Counted from the stretch's first letter, positions 9,958-21,143 are shown. The stretch is 64,000 nucleotides of DNA from Citrobacter farmeri (GCF_019048065.1 NZ_CP077291.1:1674001-1738000), one strand, 5' to 3'. The notes: generated from the letters alone by a model not told the origin. Program-made: numbers and translations.

Positions 9958-12119
9958 TGACAGAAAAAGTAAAACAGTCTGCCGCTCCGGTAACGGGCAA
10001 CGATGAGATCGATATCGGTCGCCTGGTGGGAACCGTCATTGAAGCACGCTGGTGGGTGCTGGGCATTACGGCGGTCTTTGCGCTCTGCGCGGTGATTTAC
10101 ACGCTCTTTGCCACGCCTATCTACAGTGCGGATGCGCTGGTCCAGATTGAACAAAACACTGGCAACTCGCTGGTGCAGGATATCGGCTCTGCGCTATCCA
10201 ATAAACCGCCCGCCTCCGAAGCGGAAATTCAGCTGATCCAGTCGCGTCTGGTATTAGGCAAAACGGTGGACGATCTGGATCTGGATATTTCGGTCACAAA
10301 GAACACTTTCCCACTGTTTGGCGCAGGCTGGGAACGGCTGATGGGACGCCAGAATGAATCGGCGAAAGTGACCACCTTTACGCTGCCGAAAGGGATGAAC
10401 GAGCAGATCTTCACTCTTAAGGTGCTGAACGATAAACGCTATGAGCTTAGCAGCGACGGCGGTTTCAGCGCGCGCGGTGAACTCGGTCAGCCCCTGAGTA
10501 AAGACGGCGTTACCATGGTGGTCAGTGAAATTCATGCCCGCCCGGATACCGAATTTACCGTCACCAAATTCTCTACTTTGGGGATGATTAATAATCTGCA
10601 AAACAACCTGACAGTGACGGAAAACGGCAAGGATACCGGGGTGCTGAGTCTGAGTTTTACCGGTGAAGACCGCAATCAGATCCGCGACATTCTCAACAGC
10701 ATTACCCGCAACTACCTGGAACAGAACGTTGAGCGTAAATCGGAAGAGGCGGCGAAAAGCCTGACCTTCCTGGCGAAACAGTTGCCGGAGGTGCGAAATC
10801 GTCTGGACGTGGCGGAAAACAAACTCAATGCCTTCCGCCAGGATAAAGATTCCGTCGACTTACCGCTGGAAGCCAAAGCGGTGCTGGACTCGATGGTGAA
10901 TATCGATGCGCAGCTCAACGAACTGACTTTCAAAGAAGCGGAAATTTCCAAGCTCTTCACCAAAGCACACCCGGCGTACCGCACGTTGCTGGAAAAACGT
11001 CAGGCGCTGGAAGATGAAAAAGCCAAACTGAACGGTCGCGTGACGGCGATGCCGAAAACGCAACAGGAGATTGTGCGTCTGACGCGTGACGTTGAGTCTG
11101 GTCAGCAGGTCTACATGCAGTTGCTGAACAAACAGCAGGAGCTGAAGATAACCGAGGCCAGCACCGTGGGTGACGTGCGGATCGTTGACCCGGCGATAGC
11201 CCAGCCCGGCGTACTGAAGCCAAAGAAAGCGTTGATTATTCTCGGCAGCATTATTCTCGGGCTGATGCTCTCTATTGTTGGCGTGCTACTGCGTTCACTG
11301 CTCAACCGCGGTATCGAAAGCCCGCAGGTGCTGGAAGAGAATGGCATCAGTGTGTACGCCAGTATTCCGCTGTCGGAATGGCAGAAATCGCGCGATAACG
11401 TCAAAACGGTGAAGGGTGTCAAACGTTATAAACAGAGCCAACTGTTGGCGGTGGGCAACCCGACCGATCTGGCGATCGAAGCGGTACGCAGCCTGCGTAC
11501 CAGCCTCCATTTCGCCATGATGCAGGCGCAAAATAATGTATTGATGCTTACCGGGGTCAGTCCGTCCATCGGGAAAACCTTTGTCTGTGCCAACCTTGCG
11601 GCAGTGATCAGCCAGACCAACAAGCGTGTGCTGCTGATCGACTGCGACATGCGTAAAGGCTATACCCACGAATTGCTCGGCACCAACAACGTCAATGGCC
11701 TGTCTGAGATTCTGGCCGGCAAAGGAGATATTGCTTCCTGCGCAAAACCCACTTCCATTGCCAATTTTGACCTCGTTCCACGGGGGCAGGTGCCGCCAAA
11801 TCCGTCTGAACTGCTCATGAGCGAGCGCTTAGGCGAGCTGTTGCGTTGGGCGAGTAGCCACTACGACCTGGTGCTGATCGATACACCGCCAATCCTGGCC
11901 GTCACCGACGCCGCGATTGTTGGACGCCATGCGGGTACGACGCTGATGGTCGCCCGCTATGCGGTCAATACCCTGAAAGAGGTGGAAACCAGCCTGGGTC
12001 GCTTTGAGCAAAATGGCATTCAGGTGAAAGGGGTGATCCTTAACTCCATCTTCCGTCGCGCCACCGGGTATCAGGATTACGGGTACTACGAGTACGAATA
12101 CAAGTCAGACTCAAAATAA
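9957..12119 (+). CDS. wzc: Wzc, polysaccharide co-polymerase and tyrosine autokinase
   Basis: Inner-membrane protein that controls colanic acid polymerisation and export by cycling between phosphorylated and unphosphorylated forms. The Wzz domain starts near residue 20, with membrane segments at about 30-50 and 425-447. The periplasmic part between them holds coiled coils (about 260-400). The C-terminal BY-kinase domain has Walker A GVSPSIGKTF, Walker A' LLIDCDMRKG and Walker B LVLIDTPP. The tail is tyrosine-rich (YQDYGYYEYEY). The 720 residues equal E. coli Wzc. Start at 9957 gives the conserved MTEKVKQ; an upstream in-frame codon would lengthen it inside wzb. Confidence 0.98.
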   Translation: MTEKVKQSAAPVTGNDEIDIGRLVGTVIEARWWVLGITAVFALCAVIYTLFATPIYSADALVQIEQNTGNSLVQDIGSALSNKPPASEAEIQLIQSRLVLGKTVDDLDLDISVTKNTFPLFGAGWERLMGRQNESAKVTTFTLPKGMNEQIFTLKVLNDKRYELSSDGGFSARGELGQPLSKDGVTMVVSEIHARPDTEFTVTKFSTLGMINNLQNNLTVTENGKDTGVLSLSFTGEDRNQIRDILNSITRNYLEQNVERKSEEAAKSLTFLAKQLPEVRNRLDVAENKLNAFRQDKDSVDLPLEAKAVLDSMVNIDAQLNELTFKEAEISKLFTKAHPAYRTLLEKRQALEDEKAKLNGRVTAMPKTQQEIVRLTRDVESGQQVYMQLLNKQQELKITEASTVGDVRIVDPAIAQPGVLKPKKALIILGSIILGLMLSIVGVLLRSLLNRGIESPQVLEENGISVYASIPLSEWQKSRDNVKTVKGVKRYKQSQLLAVGNPTDLAIEAVRSLRTSLHFAMMQAQNNVLMLTGVSPSIGKTFVCANLAAVISQTNKRVLLIDCDMRKGYTHELLGTNNVNGLSEILAGKGDIASCAKPTSIANFDLVPRGQVPPNPSELLMSERLGELLRWASSHYDLVLIDTPPILAVTDAAIVGRHAGTTLMVARYAVNTLKEVETSLGRFEQNGIQVKGVILNSIFRRATGYQDYGYYEYEYKSDSK

Positions 12120-12145
12120 AAAATCGTGAATGGCCTGCTAATTGA

Positions 12146-12234
12146 GTAGGCCTGATAAGCAAAGCGTCATCAGGCATCGCTGCCGGATGACGGCGTAAAC
12201 GCCTTATCCGGCCTACACGTTCGGCCATCCGGCA
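12146..12234. repeat. REP/BIME repeats between wzc and wcaA
   Basis: Clustered REP-type inverted repeats (GTAGGCCTGATAAGC; GCCGGATGACGGCG...CGCCTTATCCGGCCTAC; GCCATCCGGC) fill most of the 135-base gap between wzc and wcaA. The gap parts the export genes from the biosynthesis genes of one operon, so the repeats may alter transcript stability or readthrough here. Confidence 0.85.
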
Positions 12235-12254
12235 AGACTTCCTGGGAAATAAAT

Positions 12255-13097
12255 ATGAAGACAGACAATCCATTGATTTCCATTTATATGCCGACCTGGA
12301 ACCGGCAGCAGCTCGCCATTCGGGCGATTAAATCGGTACTGCGTCAGGACTATCCCCACTGGGAGATGATCATCGTTGATGATTGCTCCTCTTCCTATGA
12401 ACAGCTCCAACAGTTTGTTGAGGGATTAAACGACCCGCGCGTGCGCTACACCCATAATGAGATCAACTCTGGTGCTTGCGCCGTGCGCAATCAGGCCATC
12501 ATGCAGGCGCAAGGGCATTACATCACCGGCATTGATGATGATGATGAGTGGACGCCAAACCGCCTGAGCGTATTCCTTGCGCACAAGCATCAACTGGTGA
12601 CCCACGCGTTTTTGTACGCCAATGATTATGTCTGCGAAGGTGAAGTCTATTCGCAACCGGCGAGCCTGCCGCTGTATCCGAAATCCCCTTACTCGCGTCA
12701 TCTGTTCTACAAGCGCAACATCATTGGTAATCAGGTTTTTACCTGGGCGTGGCGTTTCAAAGAGTGCCTGTTCGATACCGAACTGAAAGCCGCGCAGGAT
12801 TACGACATCTTTCTGCGAATGGTGGTGGAGTATGGCGAACCGTGGAAGGTAGAGGAGGCGACGCAGATCCTACACATTAATCACGGTGAAATGCAGATTA
12901 CCTCGTCGCCGAAGAAATTCTCCGGCTACTTCCATTTTTACCGCAAGCACAAAGACAAATTCGACCGCGCCAGCAAGAAATATCAGCTGTTTACGCTCTA
13001 TCAGATCCGCAATAAGCGCATGACCTGGCGCACGCTGCTGACGCTGTTTTCACTGCGCAACGGCAAGCGTCTGGCAGACGGGCTGCGAGGACGTTAA
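12255..13097 (+). CDS. wcaA: WcaA, GT2 glycosyltransferase of colanic acid synthesis
   Basis: Adds one sugar of the colanic acid repeat to the undecaprenyl-linked intermediate at the inner leaflet; which sugar cannot be read from sequence. The GT-A fold is evident: SIYMPTWNR at the N-terminus, the nucleotide-binding VDDCSS (Asp42-Asp43), and the metal-binding acidic cluster IDDDDEWT (Asp94-97). The 280 residues fit the family. An acceptor-side His/Asp-rich region follows (AAQDYDIFLRM). wcaB starts 2 bases after the stop. Confidence 0.95.
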   Translation: MKTDNPLISIYMPTWNRQQLAIRAIKSVLRQDYPHWEMIIVDDCSSSYEQLQQFVEGLNDPRVRYTHNEINSGACAVRNQAIMQAQGHYITGIDDDDEWTPNRLSVFLAHKHQLVTHAFLYANDYVCEGEVYSQPASLPLYPKSPYSRHLFYKRNIIGNQVFTWAWRFKECLFDTELKAAQDYDIFLRMVVEYGEPWKVEEATQILHINHGEMQITSSPKKFSGYFHFYRKHKDKFDRASKKYQLFTLYQIRNKRMTWRTLLTLFSLRNGKRLADGLRGR

Positions 13098-13099
13098 TC

Positions 13100-13588
13100 A
13101 TGCTGGAAGATATCCGCGCAAACAGCTGGAGTCTGCGCCCGTGCTGCATGGTGCTGGCCTATCGGATGGCCCATTTCTGCTCCGTCTGGCGTAAAAAAAA
13201 CGTGCTGAACAATCTGTGGGCCGCGCCGATGCTGGTGCTGTATCGGCTCATTACCGAATGCCTGTTTGGCTATGAAATTCAGGCGGCGGCCACCATCGGA
13301 CGACGCTTCACCATTCATCACGGTTACGCCGTGGTGATCAACAAAAACGTGGTGGCCGGGGATGATTTCACTCTGCGTCATGGCGTCACTATCGGCAATC
13401 GTGGAGCAGACAGCCTGGCCTGTCCGGTGATTGGCAACGGCGTGGAGTTGGGGGCCAACGTGGTCCTGCTGGGTGACATCCGCATCGGTAATAACGTGAC
13501 CATTGGCGCAGGCAGCGTGGTGCTCGACAGCATCCCGGACAATGCGCTGGTGGTGGGGGAGAAGGCCCGGGTTAAGGTAATAAAATGA
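13100..13588 (+). CDS. wcaB: WcaB, colanic acid O-acetyltransferase
   Basis: Left-handed beta-helix acyltransferase, similar in its second half to serine acetyltransferase; expected to O-acetylate a colanic acid sugar from acetyl-CoA. Hexapeptide repeats run from about residue 70 to 160 (ATIGRRFTIHHGYAVVINKNV, NGVELGANVVLLGDI, RIGNNVTIGAGSVV), with the catalytic His in the FTIHHG/FTLRHGVTIGN region. Length 162 is usual. It overlaps wcaC by 4 bases (ATGA). Confidence 0.94.
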   Translation: MLEDIRANSWSLRPCCMVLAYRMAHFCSVWRKKNVLNNLWAAPMLVLYRLITECLFGYEIQAAATIGRRFTIHHGYAVVINKNVVAGDDFTLRHGVTIGNRGADSLACPVIGNGVELGANVVLLGDIRIGNNVTIGAGSVVLDSIPDNALVVGEKARVKVIK

Positions 13589-14802
13589 ACATTCTGCAAT
13601 TTAATGTGCGACTGGCGGAAGGCGGTGCGGCTGGAGTGGCATTAGATCTGCATCAGCGCGCGCTGCAAAAAGGGCTGGCTTCGCAATTTATCTACGGCTA
13701 CGGCAAAGGTGGGAAGAAGAGCGTCAGCCATAACCACTATTCCCACGTCATCAAACAAACGCCCCGTTTGACGTCGGTAGCCAATATCGCCCTGTTTCGT
13801 CTGTTCAATCGCGATCTGTTTGGCAATCTGAATAATCTCTACCGTACCGTGACCCGCACACCGGGTCCGCTGGTGCTGCACTTTCACGTTCTGCACAGCT
13901 ACTGGTTGAATCTGGCTGATGTGGTGACGTTCTGCGAAAAAGTGAAAAACCACAAGCCGGACGTCACGCTGGTCTGGACGCTACACGATCACTGGAGTGT
14001 GACCGGGCGCTGCGCCTTTACCGACGGCTGTGAGGGGTGGAAATCCGGCTGTCAGAAATGCCCGACGCTGAATAATTACCCGCCGGTGAACGTTGACCGT
14101 GCGCATGAGCTGGTTGACGGAAAACGCCAACTTTTCCGCCAGATGCTGGCGCTGGGCTGCCAGTTTATCTCTCCGAGTCAACACGTTGCCGACGCCTTTA
14201 ACAGTCTGTACGGCGCGGGTCGCTGCCGCATTATCAACAACGGTATTGATGTGGCGACCGAAGCGATTCTGGCGGAGCTGTCCCCGGTCAATGAGACCCA
14301 GGGGAAACCGAAAATTGCCATTGTCGCTCATGACCTGCGCTACGACGGTAAAACCAATCAGCGGCTGGTGCGCGACATAATGGCATTGGGCGATAAGGTT
14401 GAGCTGCATACCTTTGGCAAGTTCTCGCCGTTTGACGGGGCGAACGTGGTGAATCACGGTTTTGAAACCGACAAGCGCAAGCTGATGAGCGCGCTCAACC
14501 AGATGGATGCGCTGGTGTTCAGCTCCCGCGTGGACAATTACCCGCTGATTCTGTGCGAAGCGTTGTCGATCGGCGTACCGGTGATCGCCACCCACAGCGA
14601 CGCGGCGCAGGAAGTGCTGCACAAGTCGGGCGGAAAAACCTTTGCCGCCGAAGAGGTGCTACAGCTGGTGCAGATGAGTAAAGCCGGGATCGCGCAGACC
14701 GTTTTTGGCACCTCGCTCAGCGCGTTTCGCGAGCGCAGTCGTGCGGCATACAGTGGTCAACAGATGCTGGAGGAATATGTCTCGTTCTATCAGAATCTGT
14801 AG
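13585..14802 (+). CDS. wcaC: WcaC, GT4 glycosyltransferase of colanic acid synthesis
   Basis: GT-B fold sugar transferase that extends the colanic acid repeat on the cytoplasmic face of the membrane. The N-terminal domain starts MNILQFNVRLAEGGAAGVAL, a glycine-rich acceptor loop; a cysteine-rich segment follows (CAFTDGCEGWKSGCQKCPT, about 140-160) that is typical of WcaC. The C-terminal nucleotide-sugar part has the acidic motif SRVDNYPLILCEALSIGVPVI. Length 405. It is coupled to wcaB by a 4-base overlap and runs 26 bases into wcaD. Confidence 0.95.
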   Translation: MNILQFNVRLAEGGAAGVALDLHQRALQKGLASQFIYGYGKGGKKSVSHNHYSHVIKQTPRLTSVANIALFRLFNRDLFGNLNNLYRTVTRTPGPLVLHFHVLHSYWLNLADVVTFCEKVKNHKPDVTLVWTLHDHWSVTGRCAFTDGCEGWKSGCQKCPTLNNYPPVNVDRAHELVDGKRQLFRQMLALGCQFISPSQHVADAFNSLYGAGRCRIINNGIDVATEAILAELSPVNETQGKPKIAIVAHDLRYDGKTNQRLVRDIMALGDKVELHTFGKFSPFDGANVVNHGFETDKRKLMSALNQMDALVFSSRVDNYPLILCEALSIGVPVIATHSDAAQEVLHKSGGKTFAAEEVLQLVQMSKAGIAQTVFGTSLSAFRERSRAAYSGQQMLEEYVSFYQNL

Positions 14803-15997
14803 CTATCTGCTGCTGCCGCTGATCTACCTGCTGGTCAACGTCAAAATTGCTCAACTGGGCGAAAGCTTCCCTATCACCATTGTCACTTTTTTACCTGTTT
14901 TATTGCTGCTGTTCGTTGAACGAATCAGCATTAAAAAGCTGATGATTGCGTTAGGAATTGGGGCAGGGCTTACCGCATTTAACTATATGTTCGGTCAGTC
15001 GCTGGACGCCAGCAAGTATGTCACGTCGACAATGCTGTTTGTCTATATTGTGATCATAGTTGGTATGGTCTGGAGCATTCGCTTCAAAACCATTTCCCCG
15101 CATAACTACCGCAAGATCCTGCGTTTTTTCTATCTGGTCGTCGCGCTGGTGGTAATGCTGGCCGCGGCAGAAATGGCGCAAATTATCCTGACCGGGGGCA
15201 GCAGCCTGATGGAAGGAATTTCGAAGTATCTTATTTACAGTAATAGCTATGTACTGAACTTTATTAAATTTGGCGGCAAGCGAACGACCGCGCTCTATTT
15301 CGAACCGGCATTTTTTGCTCTGGCGTTAATCTCAATTTGGCTCAGTATCAAACAGTTTGGTATCAAAACGCCTAAAACCGATGCTATGATTCTGGCAGGG
15401 ATAATATTATCAGGATCGTTTTCAGGGGTAATGACATTTATCCTGTTCTACCTGCTGGAATGGGCGTTTCAGTATCTGAATAAGGATGCGATAAAGAAAA
15501 AATTACCGCTGGCGATAATCTCATTAGCCGTGTTTTTAGTAGGGGTGATATTCGCATTCCCTTATATCTCTACACGTCTGGGAGATTTAGGTACGGAAGG
15601 TTCATCCTCTTATTATCGCATCGTGGGCCCGTTAGTGATGGTCGGTTATTCTTTGACCCATATTGATGGCGTAGTCAGATTTGGCTCACTTTATGAATAT
15701 GTCGCATCATTCGGAATCTTTAACGGTGCGGATGTCGGGAAAACAATAGACAATGGTTTGTATCTGCTGATTATTTATTTTTCCTGGTTCGCGGTGTTAA
15801 TGACGCTGTGGTACATGTGGAAAATTTTTAAAATGACGCTAAACGCATTTGGCGATAATCGGAATTTTCGGGTGCAGCTTTATCTTTTTACACCGGTGTC
15901 GCTGTTTTTTACCGGTTCGATATTTAGCCCGGAATATGCTTTTTTAATTGTTTGTCCGTTTATTTTGCGCAAAGCGCTGAATATTACAAAAGTATGA
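14777..15997 (+). CDS. wcaD: WcaD, colanic acid repeat-unit polymerase (Wzy type)
   Basis: Multi-pass inner-membrane protein thought to join flipped colanic acid repeats on the periplasmic side. It has 406 residues with about ten or more hydrophobic spans (for example [16 protein letters not shown] and [19 protein letters not shown]). The long periplasmic loop includes [18 protein letters not shown]. Start chosen at 14777 because the protein then begins [15 protein letters not shown] like E. coli WcaD and has AGGA a few bases upstream; the longer frame from 14705 is only overlap with wcaC. From here to wcaF the DNA is more AT-rich. Confidence 0.94.
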   Translation: MSRSIRICSYLLLPLIYLLVNVKIAQLGESFPITIVTFLPVLLLLFVERISIKKLMIALGIGAGLTAFNYMFGQSLDASKYVTSTMLFVYIVIIVGMVWSIRFKTISPHNYRKILRFFYLVVALVVMLAAAEMAQIILTGGSSLMEGISKYLIYSNSYVLNFIKFGGKRTTALYFEPAFFALALISIWLSIKQFGIKTPKTDAMILAGIILSGSFSGVMTFILFYLLEWAFQYLNKDAIKKKLPLAIISLAVFLVGVIFAFPYISTRLGDLGTEGSSSYYRIVGPLVMVGYSLTHIDGVVRFGSLYEYVASFGIFNGADVGKTIDNGLYLLIIYFSWFAVLMTLWYMWKIFKMTLNAFGDNRNFRVQLYLFTPVSLFFTGSIFSPEYAFLIVCPFILRKALNITKV

Positions 15998-16010
15998 TGA
16001 GGTTAATCCT

Positions 16011-16757
16011 ATGCTGCTAAGTATTATCACCGTTGCATTTCGCAATCTGGACGGCATCGTCAAAACCCATGCGTCACTGGCGCATCTGGCGAAAGCGAGC
16101 GACATCCCCTTTGAGTGGATCGTGGTGGATGGCGGCTCAAAAGATGGTACAGAGGAATTTCTGGAAAACCTCTGTGGTAACTATCATTTACGCTTTGTCA
16201 GCGAACCGGATAACGGCATCTATGATGCGATGAACAAGGGGATTGAGATGGCGCGCGGGAAATTCGCGCTGTTTCTCAACTCCGGTGATATTTTCCATTC
16301 CGACGCCGCCAGGTTTGTCCGCCAGTTACAGACACAAAAAGATGACGTGATGATTACCGGCGACGCGCTGCTTGATTTTGGCGATGGTCGGAAAACAAAA
16401 CGCAGTGCGAAACCCGGTTGGTATATATATCACAGCCTGCCGGCAAGTCATCAGGCCATTTTTTTTCCGGTGGCGGGACTGAAAGTCTGGCGCTATGACC
16501 TGCAATATAAAGTGTCATCGGATTATGCGCTGGCCGCCAGATTGTATAAAGAAGGCTATGACTTTAAAAAGCTGGACGGACTGGTGTCTGAATTTTCAAT
16601 GGGCGGTGTGTCAACAACGAATAATCTGGAATTATGCGAAGACGCCAAAAAAGTGCAGCGCCAGATATTACGTGTGCCGGGATTTTGGGCTGAATTATCG
16701 AAGTTATTACGTTTACGTACCACGGGTAAAACGAAAGCCTTATATAACAAAGTTTAA
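16011..16757 (+). CDS. wcaE: WcaE, GT2 glycosyltransferase of colanic acid synthesis
   Basis: GT-A fold transferase for one colanic acid sugar. The N-terminal beta strand and nucleotide site are [10 protein letters not shown] and [12 protein letters not shown]; the GT2 signature [16 protein letters not shown] and the metal-site region FLNSGD follow. The 248 residues match E. coli WcaE. It is preceded by a GAGG ribosome site and follows wcaD by 13 bases. Confidence 0.95.
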   Translation: MLLSIITVAFRNLDGIVKTHASLAHLAKASDIPFEWIVVDGGSKDGTEEFLENLCGNYHLRFVSEPDNGIYDAMNKGIEMARGKFALFLNSGDIFHSDAARFVRQLQTQKDDVMITGDALLDFGDGRKTKRSAKPGWYIYHSLPASHQAIFFPVAGLKVWRYDLQYKVSSDYALAARLYKEGYDFKKLDGLVSEFSMGGVSTTNNLELCEDAKKVQRQILRVPGFWAELSKLLRLRTTGKTKALYNKV

Positions 16758-16773
16758 AATATAAGGATGTAAT

Positions 16774-17340
16774 ATGCAGGATTTAAGTCGTTTCTCCGTA
16801 CCGAAAGGATTTCGGGGCGGTAATGCAATCAAAGTCCAGGTATGGTGGGCGGTACAGGCAACATTATTTTCCTGGTCGCCGCAGGTATTGTACCGCTGGC
16901 GCGCTTTTTTGCTTCGTCTGTTTGGCGCAAAAATAGGAAAAAACGTAGTGATTCGACCGTCAGTGAAAATTACCTATCCATGGAAATTAACCATTGGTGA
17001 TTATGCCTGGGTAGGGGATGACGTCAATTTATATACGCTCGGCGATATTACGATTGGCGCCCATGCGGTGGTTTCGCAGAAAAGTTATTTGTGTACCGGC
17101 AGTCACGATCACGCAAGTGCGCATTTTGATATTAATGCCACCCCGATTGTGATTGGCGAGAAATGCTGGCTGGCAACCGATGTGTTTGTGGCGCCAGGCG
17201 TCACGATAGGCGATGGCACCGTCGTCGGTGCGCGCAGCAGTGTTTTTAAATCGCTACCGGCAAATATGATTTGCCGTGGCAATCCCGCAGTAGTAATACG
17301 CGAACGCGTTACAACGTTACACCCTAATGGGATCAATTAA
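16774..17340 (+). CDS. wcaF: WcaF, colanic acid O-acetyltransferase
   Basis: Hexapeptide-repeat acetyltransferase expected to O-acetylate a fucose or other sugar of colanic acid. The left-handed beta-helix runs from about residue 55 to 175, with [19 protein letters not shown], the catalytic region CTGSHDH and the terminal repeats [16 protein letters not shown]. It has 188 residues, a few more at the C-terminus than E. coli WcaF as I recall it. It follows wcaE by 16 bases and precedes gmd. Confidence 0.95.
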   Translation: MQDLSRFSVPKGFRGGNAIKVQVWWAVQATLFSWSPQVLYRWRAFLLRLFGAKIGKNVVIRPSVKITYPWKLTIGDYAWVGDDVNLYTLGDITIGAHAVVSQKSYLCTGSHDHASAHFDINATPIVIGEKCWLATDVFVAPGVTIGDGTVVGARSSVFKSLPANMICRGNPAVVIRERVTTLHPNGIN

Positions 17341-17351
17341 GAGGTAATAAA

Positions 17352-18473
17352 ATGTCAAAAGTCGCTCTCATCACCGGTGTAACCGGGCAGGACGGTTCTT
17401 ACCTGGCAGAACTTCTGCTGGAAAAAGGTTATGAAGTTCACGGTATTAAGCGTCGCGCTTCTTCATTTAACACCGAGCGTGTGGATCATATCTATCAGGA
17501 TCCTCATGCGAGCAACCCGAAATTCCATCTGCACTACGGTGACCTGACGGATTCCTCTAACCTCACGCGTATCCTGCAAGAAGTACAGCCGGATGAGGTC
17601 TACAACCTGGGCGCCATGAGCCACGTGGCGGTCTCTTTCGAATCGCCGGAATATACGGCCGATGTTGATGCGATGGGGACGCTGCGCCTGCTGGAAGCCA
17701 TTCGTTTCCTCGGTCTGGAAAAGAAAACCCGCTTCTATCAGGCGTCGACCTCTGAACTGTACGGTCTGGTGCAGGAAATCCCGCAGAAAGAGACCACGCC
17801 GTTCTACCCGCGCTCGCCGTATGCGGTCGCTAAACTTTACGCCTACTGGATAACCGTTAACTACCGTGAATCTTACGGTATCTACGCCTGCAACGGCATC
17901 CTGTTTAACCACGAATCGCCGCGTCGTGGCGAAACCTTCGTCACCCGTAAAATCACCCGCGCGATTGCCAATATCGCTCAGGGTCTCGAGTCCTGCCTGT
18001 ACCTCGGCAACATGGATTCCCTGCGTGACTGGGGCCATGCGAAAGACTACGTCAAAATGCAGTGGATGATGCTGCAACAGGAACAACCGGAAGACTTCGT
18101 GATCGCCACCGGCGTGCAGTACTCCGTGCGCCAGTTCGTCGAAATGGCGGCGGCTCAACTGGGGATCAAACTGCGCTTTGAAGGGGAAGGCGTGGAAGAG
18201 AAAGGAATTGTGGTTTCTGTTACCGGTCATGACGCGCCAGGCGTGAAGCCGGGTGACATCATGGTTGCCGTTGATCCGCGCTACTTCCGTCCGGCGGAAG
18301 TAGAAACCCTGCTGGGCGACCCAACCAAAGCACATGAGAAGCTGGGCTGGAAGCCGGAAATTACGTTGCAGGAGATGGTCAGCGAAATGGTTGCCAAAGA
18401 TCTGGAAGCCGCGAAGAAACACTCCCTACTGAAATCTCACGGCTACGAGGTTGCCATCGCGCTGGAGTCCTGA
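17352..18473 (+). CDS. gmd: GDP-mannose 4,6-dehydratase
   Basis: Converts GDP-D-mannose to GDP-4-keto-6-deoxy-D-mannose with bound NADP+, the first step to GDP-L-fucose. The Rossmann motif GVTGQDG is at residues 9-15, and the catalytic residues Thr133, Glu135 (in STSELYG), Tyr157 and Lys161 ([10 protein letters not shown]) are present. Length 373 is standard. It has an AGAGG ribosome site, and fcl begins 2 bases after its stop, so the two fucose enzymes are made together. Confidence 0.98.
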   Translation: MSKVALITGVTGQDGSYLAELLLEKGYEVHGIKRRASSFNTERVDHIYQDPHASNPKFHLHYGDLTDSSNLTRILQEVQPDEVYNLGAMSHVAVSFESPEYTADVDAMGTLRLLEAIRFLGLEKKTRFYQASTSELYGLVQEIPQKETTPFYPRSPYAVAKLYAYWITVNYRESYGIYACNGILFNHESPRRGETFVTRKITRAIANIAQGLESCLYLGNMDSLRDWGHAKDYVKMQWMMLQQEQPEDFVIATGVQYSVRQFVEMAAAQLGIKLRFEGEGVEEKGIVVSVTGHDAPGVKPGDIMVAVDPRYFRPAEVETLLGDPTKAHEKLGWKPEITLQEMVSEMVAKDLEAAKKHSLLKSHGYEVAIALES

Positions 18474-18475
18474 GA

Positions 18476-19441
18476 ATGAGCAAACAACGTATCTTTATTG
18501 CCGGTCATCGCGGAATGGTGGGTTCCGCGATTGCCCGCCAGCTTGAACAGCGCGGTGATGTGGAACTGGTGTTGCGCACCCGCGATGAACTGAATCTGCT
18601 GGACAGCCGTGCGGTGCAGGATTTCTTTGCCACAGAACGGATCGACCAGGTTTATCTGGCTGCGGCAAAGGTGGGCGGTATTGTCGCCAACAACACGTAT
18701 CCGGCAGATTTCATCTTTGAAAATATGATGATGGAAAGCAACATCATTCACGCCGCGCATCTGCATAACGTGAATAAGCTGCTGTTTCTCGGCTCTTCCT
18801 GTATCTATCCCAAACTGGCGAAACAGCCAATGGCGGAGAGTGAACTGTTGCAGGGCACGCTTGAGCCGACCAATGAGCCGTATGCGATTGCCAAGATTGC
18901 CGGCATTAAGCTGTGCGAGTCTTATAACCGCCAGTATGGACGCGACTATCGTTCCGTAATGCCGACCAACCTGTATGGCCCGCATGACAACTTCCACCCG
19001 AGCAACTCGCACGTGATCCCGGCCCTGCTGCGTCGTTTCCATGAAGCGACTGCACAGAATGCGCCGGACGTGGTGGTATGGGGCAGCGGGACGCCGATGC
19101 GTGAATTCCTGCACGTCGACGATATGGCTGCGGCCAGCATCCACGTGATGGAGCTGGACAGCGAAGTCTGGCAGGAGAATACCCAGCCGATGCTGTCACA
19201 CATTAACGTCGGCACGGGCGTGGATTGCACCATTCGCGAACTGGCGCAAACCATCGCTAAGGTCGTGGGCTACAAAGGCCGCGTGGTGTTTGACGCCACG
19301 AAGCCGGACGGCACGCCGCGTAAATTACTGGATGTGACGCGTCTGCATCAGTTGGGCTGGTATCACGAGATCCCACTGGAAGCTGGCCTTGCCAGTACTT
19401 ACGAGTGGTTCCTTGAGAATCAACATCGCTTCCGGGGGTAA
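18476..19441 (+). CDS. fcl: GDP-L-fucose synthase
   Basis: Bifunctional epimerase/reductase turning GDP-4-keto-6-deoxymannose into GDP-L-fucose with NADPH (also named wcaG). The Rossmann motif GHRGMVG is at residues 10-16, and the catalytic Ser107 with Tyr136 and Lys140 (NEPYAIAK) is in place. The 321 residues match E. coli Fcl. It is tightly packed between gmd and gmm (2-base gaps). Confidence 0.98.
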   Translation: MSKQRIFIAGHRGMVGSAIARQLEQRGDVELVLRTRDELNLLDSRAVQDFFATERIDQVYLAAAKVGGIVANNTYPADFIFENMMMESNIIHAAHLHNVNKLLFLGSSCIYPKLAKQPMAESELLQGTLEPTNEPYAIAKIAGIKLCESYNRQYGRDYRSVMPTNLYGPHDNFHPSNSHVIPALLRRFHEATAQNAPDVVVWGSGTPMREFLHVDDMAAASIHVMELDSEVWQENTQPMLSHINVGTGVDCTIRELAQTIAKVVGYKGRVVFDATKPDGTPRKLLDVTRLHQLGWYHEIPLEAGLASTYEWFLENQHRFRG

Positions 19442-19443
19442 AC

Positions 19444-19923
19444 ATGTTTTTACGTCAGGAAGATTTTGCCACCGTCGTGCGTTCCACGCCGCTTATCTCC
19501 ATCGATTTGATTGTGGAAAATGCGCACGGGGAATTTCTGTTGGGTAAACGACTGAACCGACCGGCGCAGGGCTATTGGTTTGTGCCCGGCGGGCGGGTGC
19601 AAAAAGATGAGCCGCTGAGTGCGGCCTTCGAACGCCTGACCGAAGCCGAACTGGGGCAACGTTTACCGCTGTCCGCCGGGGAATTTTATGGCGTCTGGCA
19701 GCATTTTTATGACGACAACTTTTCCGGGGAAGACTTCTCGACGCATTACATCGTGCTCGCTTTCCGTTTGCGGGTGCAGGAGAGCAATTTGCCTCTGCCT
19801 GACGCACAGCACAACGCCTATCGCTGGCTAAAGCCTGCGGCGTTGCTGGCGAGCGACAATGTCCATGACAACAGCCGGGCGTATTTTTTGCCGGAATGTC
19901 AGGCTAAGGCGCCGGGATTATGA
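19444..19923 (+). CDS. gmm: GDP-mannose mannosyl hydrolase (WcaH)
   Basis: Nudix-fold enzyme that hydrolyses GDP-mannose or GDP-glucose to GDP and the sugar, presumably tuning the GDP-sugar pool. The Nudix-like segment [20 protein letters not shown] (about 50-70) departs from the usual REUXEE core (ERLTEAELG here), as is known for this subfamily, which cleaves at carbon rather than phosphorus. Length 159. The stop overlaps the wcaI start (ATTATGA). Confidence 0.95.
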   Translation: MFLRQEDFATVVRSTPLISIDLIVENAHGEFLLGKRLNRPAQGYWFVPGGRVQKDEPLSAAFERLTEAELGQRLPLSAGEFYGVWQHFYDDNFSGEDFSTHYIVLAFRLRVQESNLPLPDAQHNAYRWLKPAALLASDNVHDNSRAYFLPECQAKAPGL

Positions 19924-21143
19924 AAATCCTCGTTTATGGCATCAACTACTCGCCAGAACTGACCGGCATCGGCAAATACACCGGTGAGATGGTGGAGTGG
20001 ATGGCGCGTGAAGGCCATGAAGTGCGGGTGATCACCGCGCCGCCGTACTACCCACAGTGGAAAGTGGGTGAGCGTTACTCGGCCTGGCGCTATCGCCGGG
20101 AAGAGGGCGACGCCACCGTCTGGCGCTGCCCGCTGTATGTGCCAAAGCAGCCGTCAACACTGAAACGATTACTGCATCTGGGCAGCTTTGCTCTCAGCAG
20201 CTTTTTTCCGCTGATGGCACAGCGGCGCTGGAAGCCGGATCGCATTATTGGCGTGGTACCCACGCTGTTTTGTTCGCCGGGGATGCGCCTGCTGGCAAAA
20301 CTCTCCGGCGCCCGCACCTTGCTGCACATTCAGGATTACGAAGTCGATGCGATGCTGGGCCTCGGTCTGGCAGGCAACGGTAAAGCCGGCAAAGTGGCGC
20401 AACTGGCGACCGCTTTCGAACGCAGCGGCCTGCATAACGTCGACAATGTTTCCACCATCTCCCGCTCAATGATGAATAAAGCGCAGGAGAAAGGGGTGGC
20501 GGCAGAGAAGGTGATTTTTTTCCCCAACTGGTCAGAAGTCGCCCGTTTTCAAAATGTTAACGATGAAGAGGTCACTACTCTTCGCCAGCAGCTTGGATTG
20601 CCGGATGACAAAAAAATCATTCTTTACTCCGGCAATATCGGCGAGAAGCAGGGGCTGGAAAACGTGATTGCGGCAGCGGAACAACTGCGTGAACAGCCGC
20701 TGATTTTCGTCATCGTCGGTCAGGGGGGCGGCAAAGCGCGCCTGGAAAAAATGGCCCGCGAGCGCGGTTTGTATAACGTTTTGTTTTTCCCGCTACAGCC
20801 TTACGAGGCACTGCCAGCACTATTGAAGATGGGCGATTGCCATCTGGTGGTACAAAAACGCGGCGCGGCGGATGCCGTTTTGCCCTCCAAACTGACCAAT
20901 ATTCTGGCGGTGGGCGGCAATGCGGTGATTACTGCTGAACCTGAGACAGAACTGGGCCAGCTCTGCGAGAGCTACCCGGACATCGCCGTTTGCGTAGAGC
21001 CGGAATCTGTCGACGCGCTGGTGGCAGGGATCGTCCAGGCGCTCGCTATGCCAAAAAACAACACGGTGGCACGTGAATATGCCGAACGCACGCTCGATAA
21101 AGAGAACGTGTTACGTCAATTTATTACTGATATTCGGGATTAA
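19920..21143 (+). CDS. wcaI: WcaI, GT4 glycosyltransferase of colanic acid synthesis
   Basis: GT-B fold transferase, proposed in E. coli to add the first fucose to the glucose-primed lipid carrier. N-terminal acceptor domain [20 protein letters not shown]; the donor-binding half contains [17 protein letters not shown] and [20 protein letters not shown]. Length 407 as in E. coli. It overlaps gmm by 4 bases, and manC follows after 3 bases. Confidence 0.95.
   Translation: MKILVYGINYSPELTGIGKYTGEMVEWMAREGHEVRVITAPPYYPQWKVGERYSAWRYRREEGDATVWRCPLYVPKQPSTLKRLLHLGSFALSSFFPLMAQRRWKPDRIIGVVPTLFCSPGMRLLAKLSGARTLLHIQDYEVDAMLGLGLAGNGKAGKVAQLATAFERSGLHNVDNVSTISRSMMNKAQEKGVAAEKVIFFPNWSEVARFQNVNDEEVTTLRQQLGLPDDKKIILYSGNIGEKQGLENVIAAAEQLREQPLIFVIVGQGGGKARLEKMARERGLYNVLFFPLQPYEALPALLKMGDCHLVVQKRGAADAVLPSKLTNILAVGGNAVITAEPETELGQLCESYPDIAVCVEPESVDALVAGIVQALAMPKNNTVAREYAERTLDKENVLRQFITDIRD

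Noticed and set aside
17463..18422. Open frame of 319 codons on the - strand opposite gmd
   Set aside because: Lies wholly inside the certain gmd gene; its protein shows no recognisable domain and is typical of GC-biased antisense frames.
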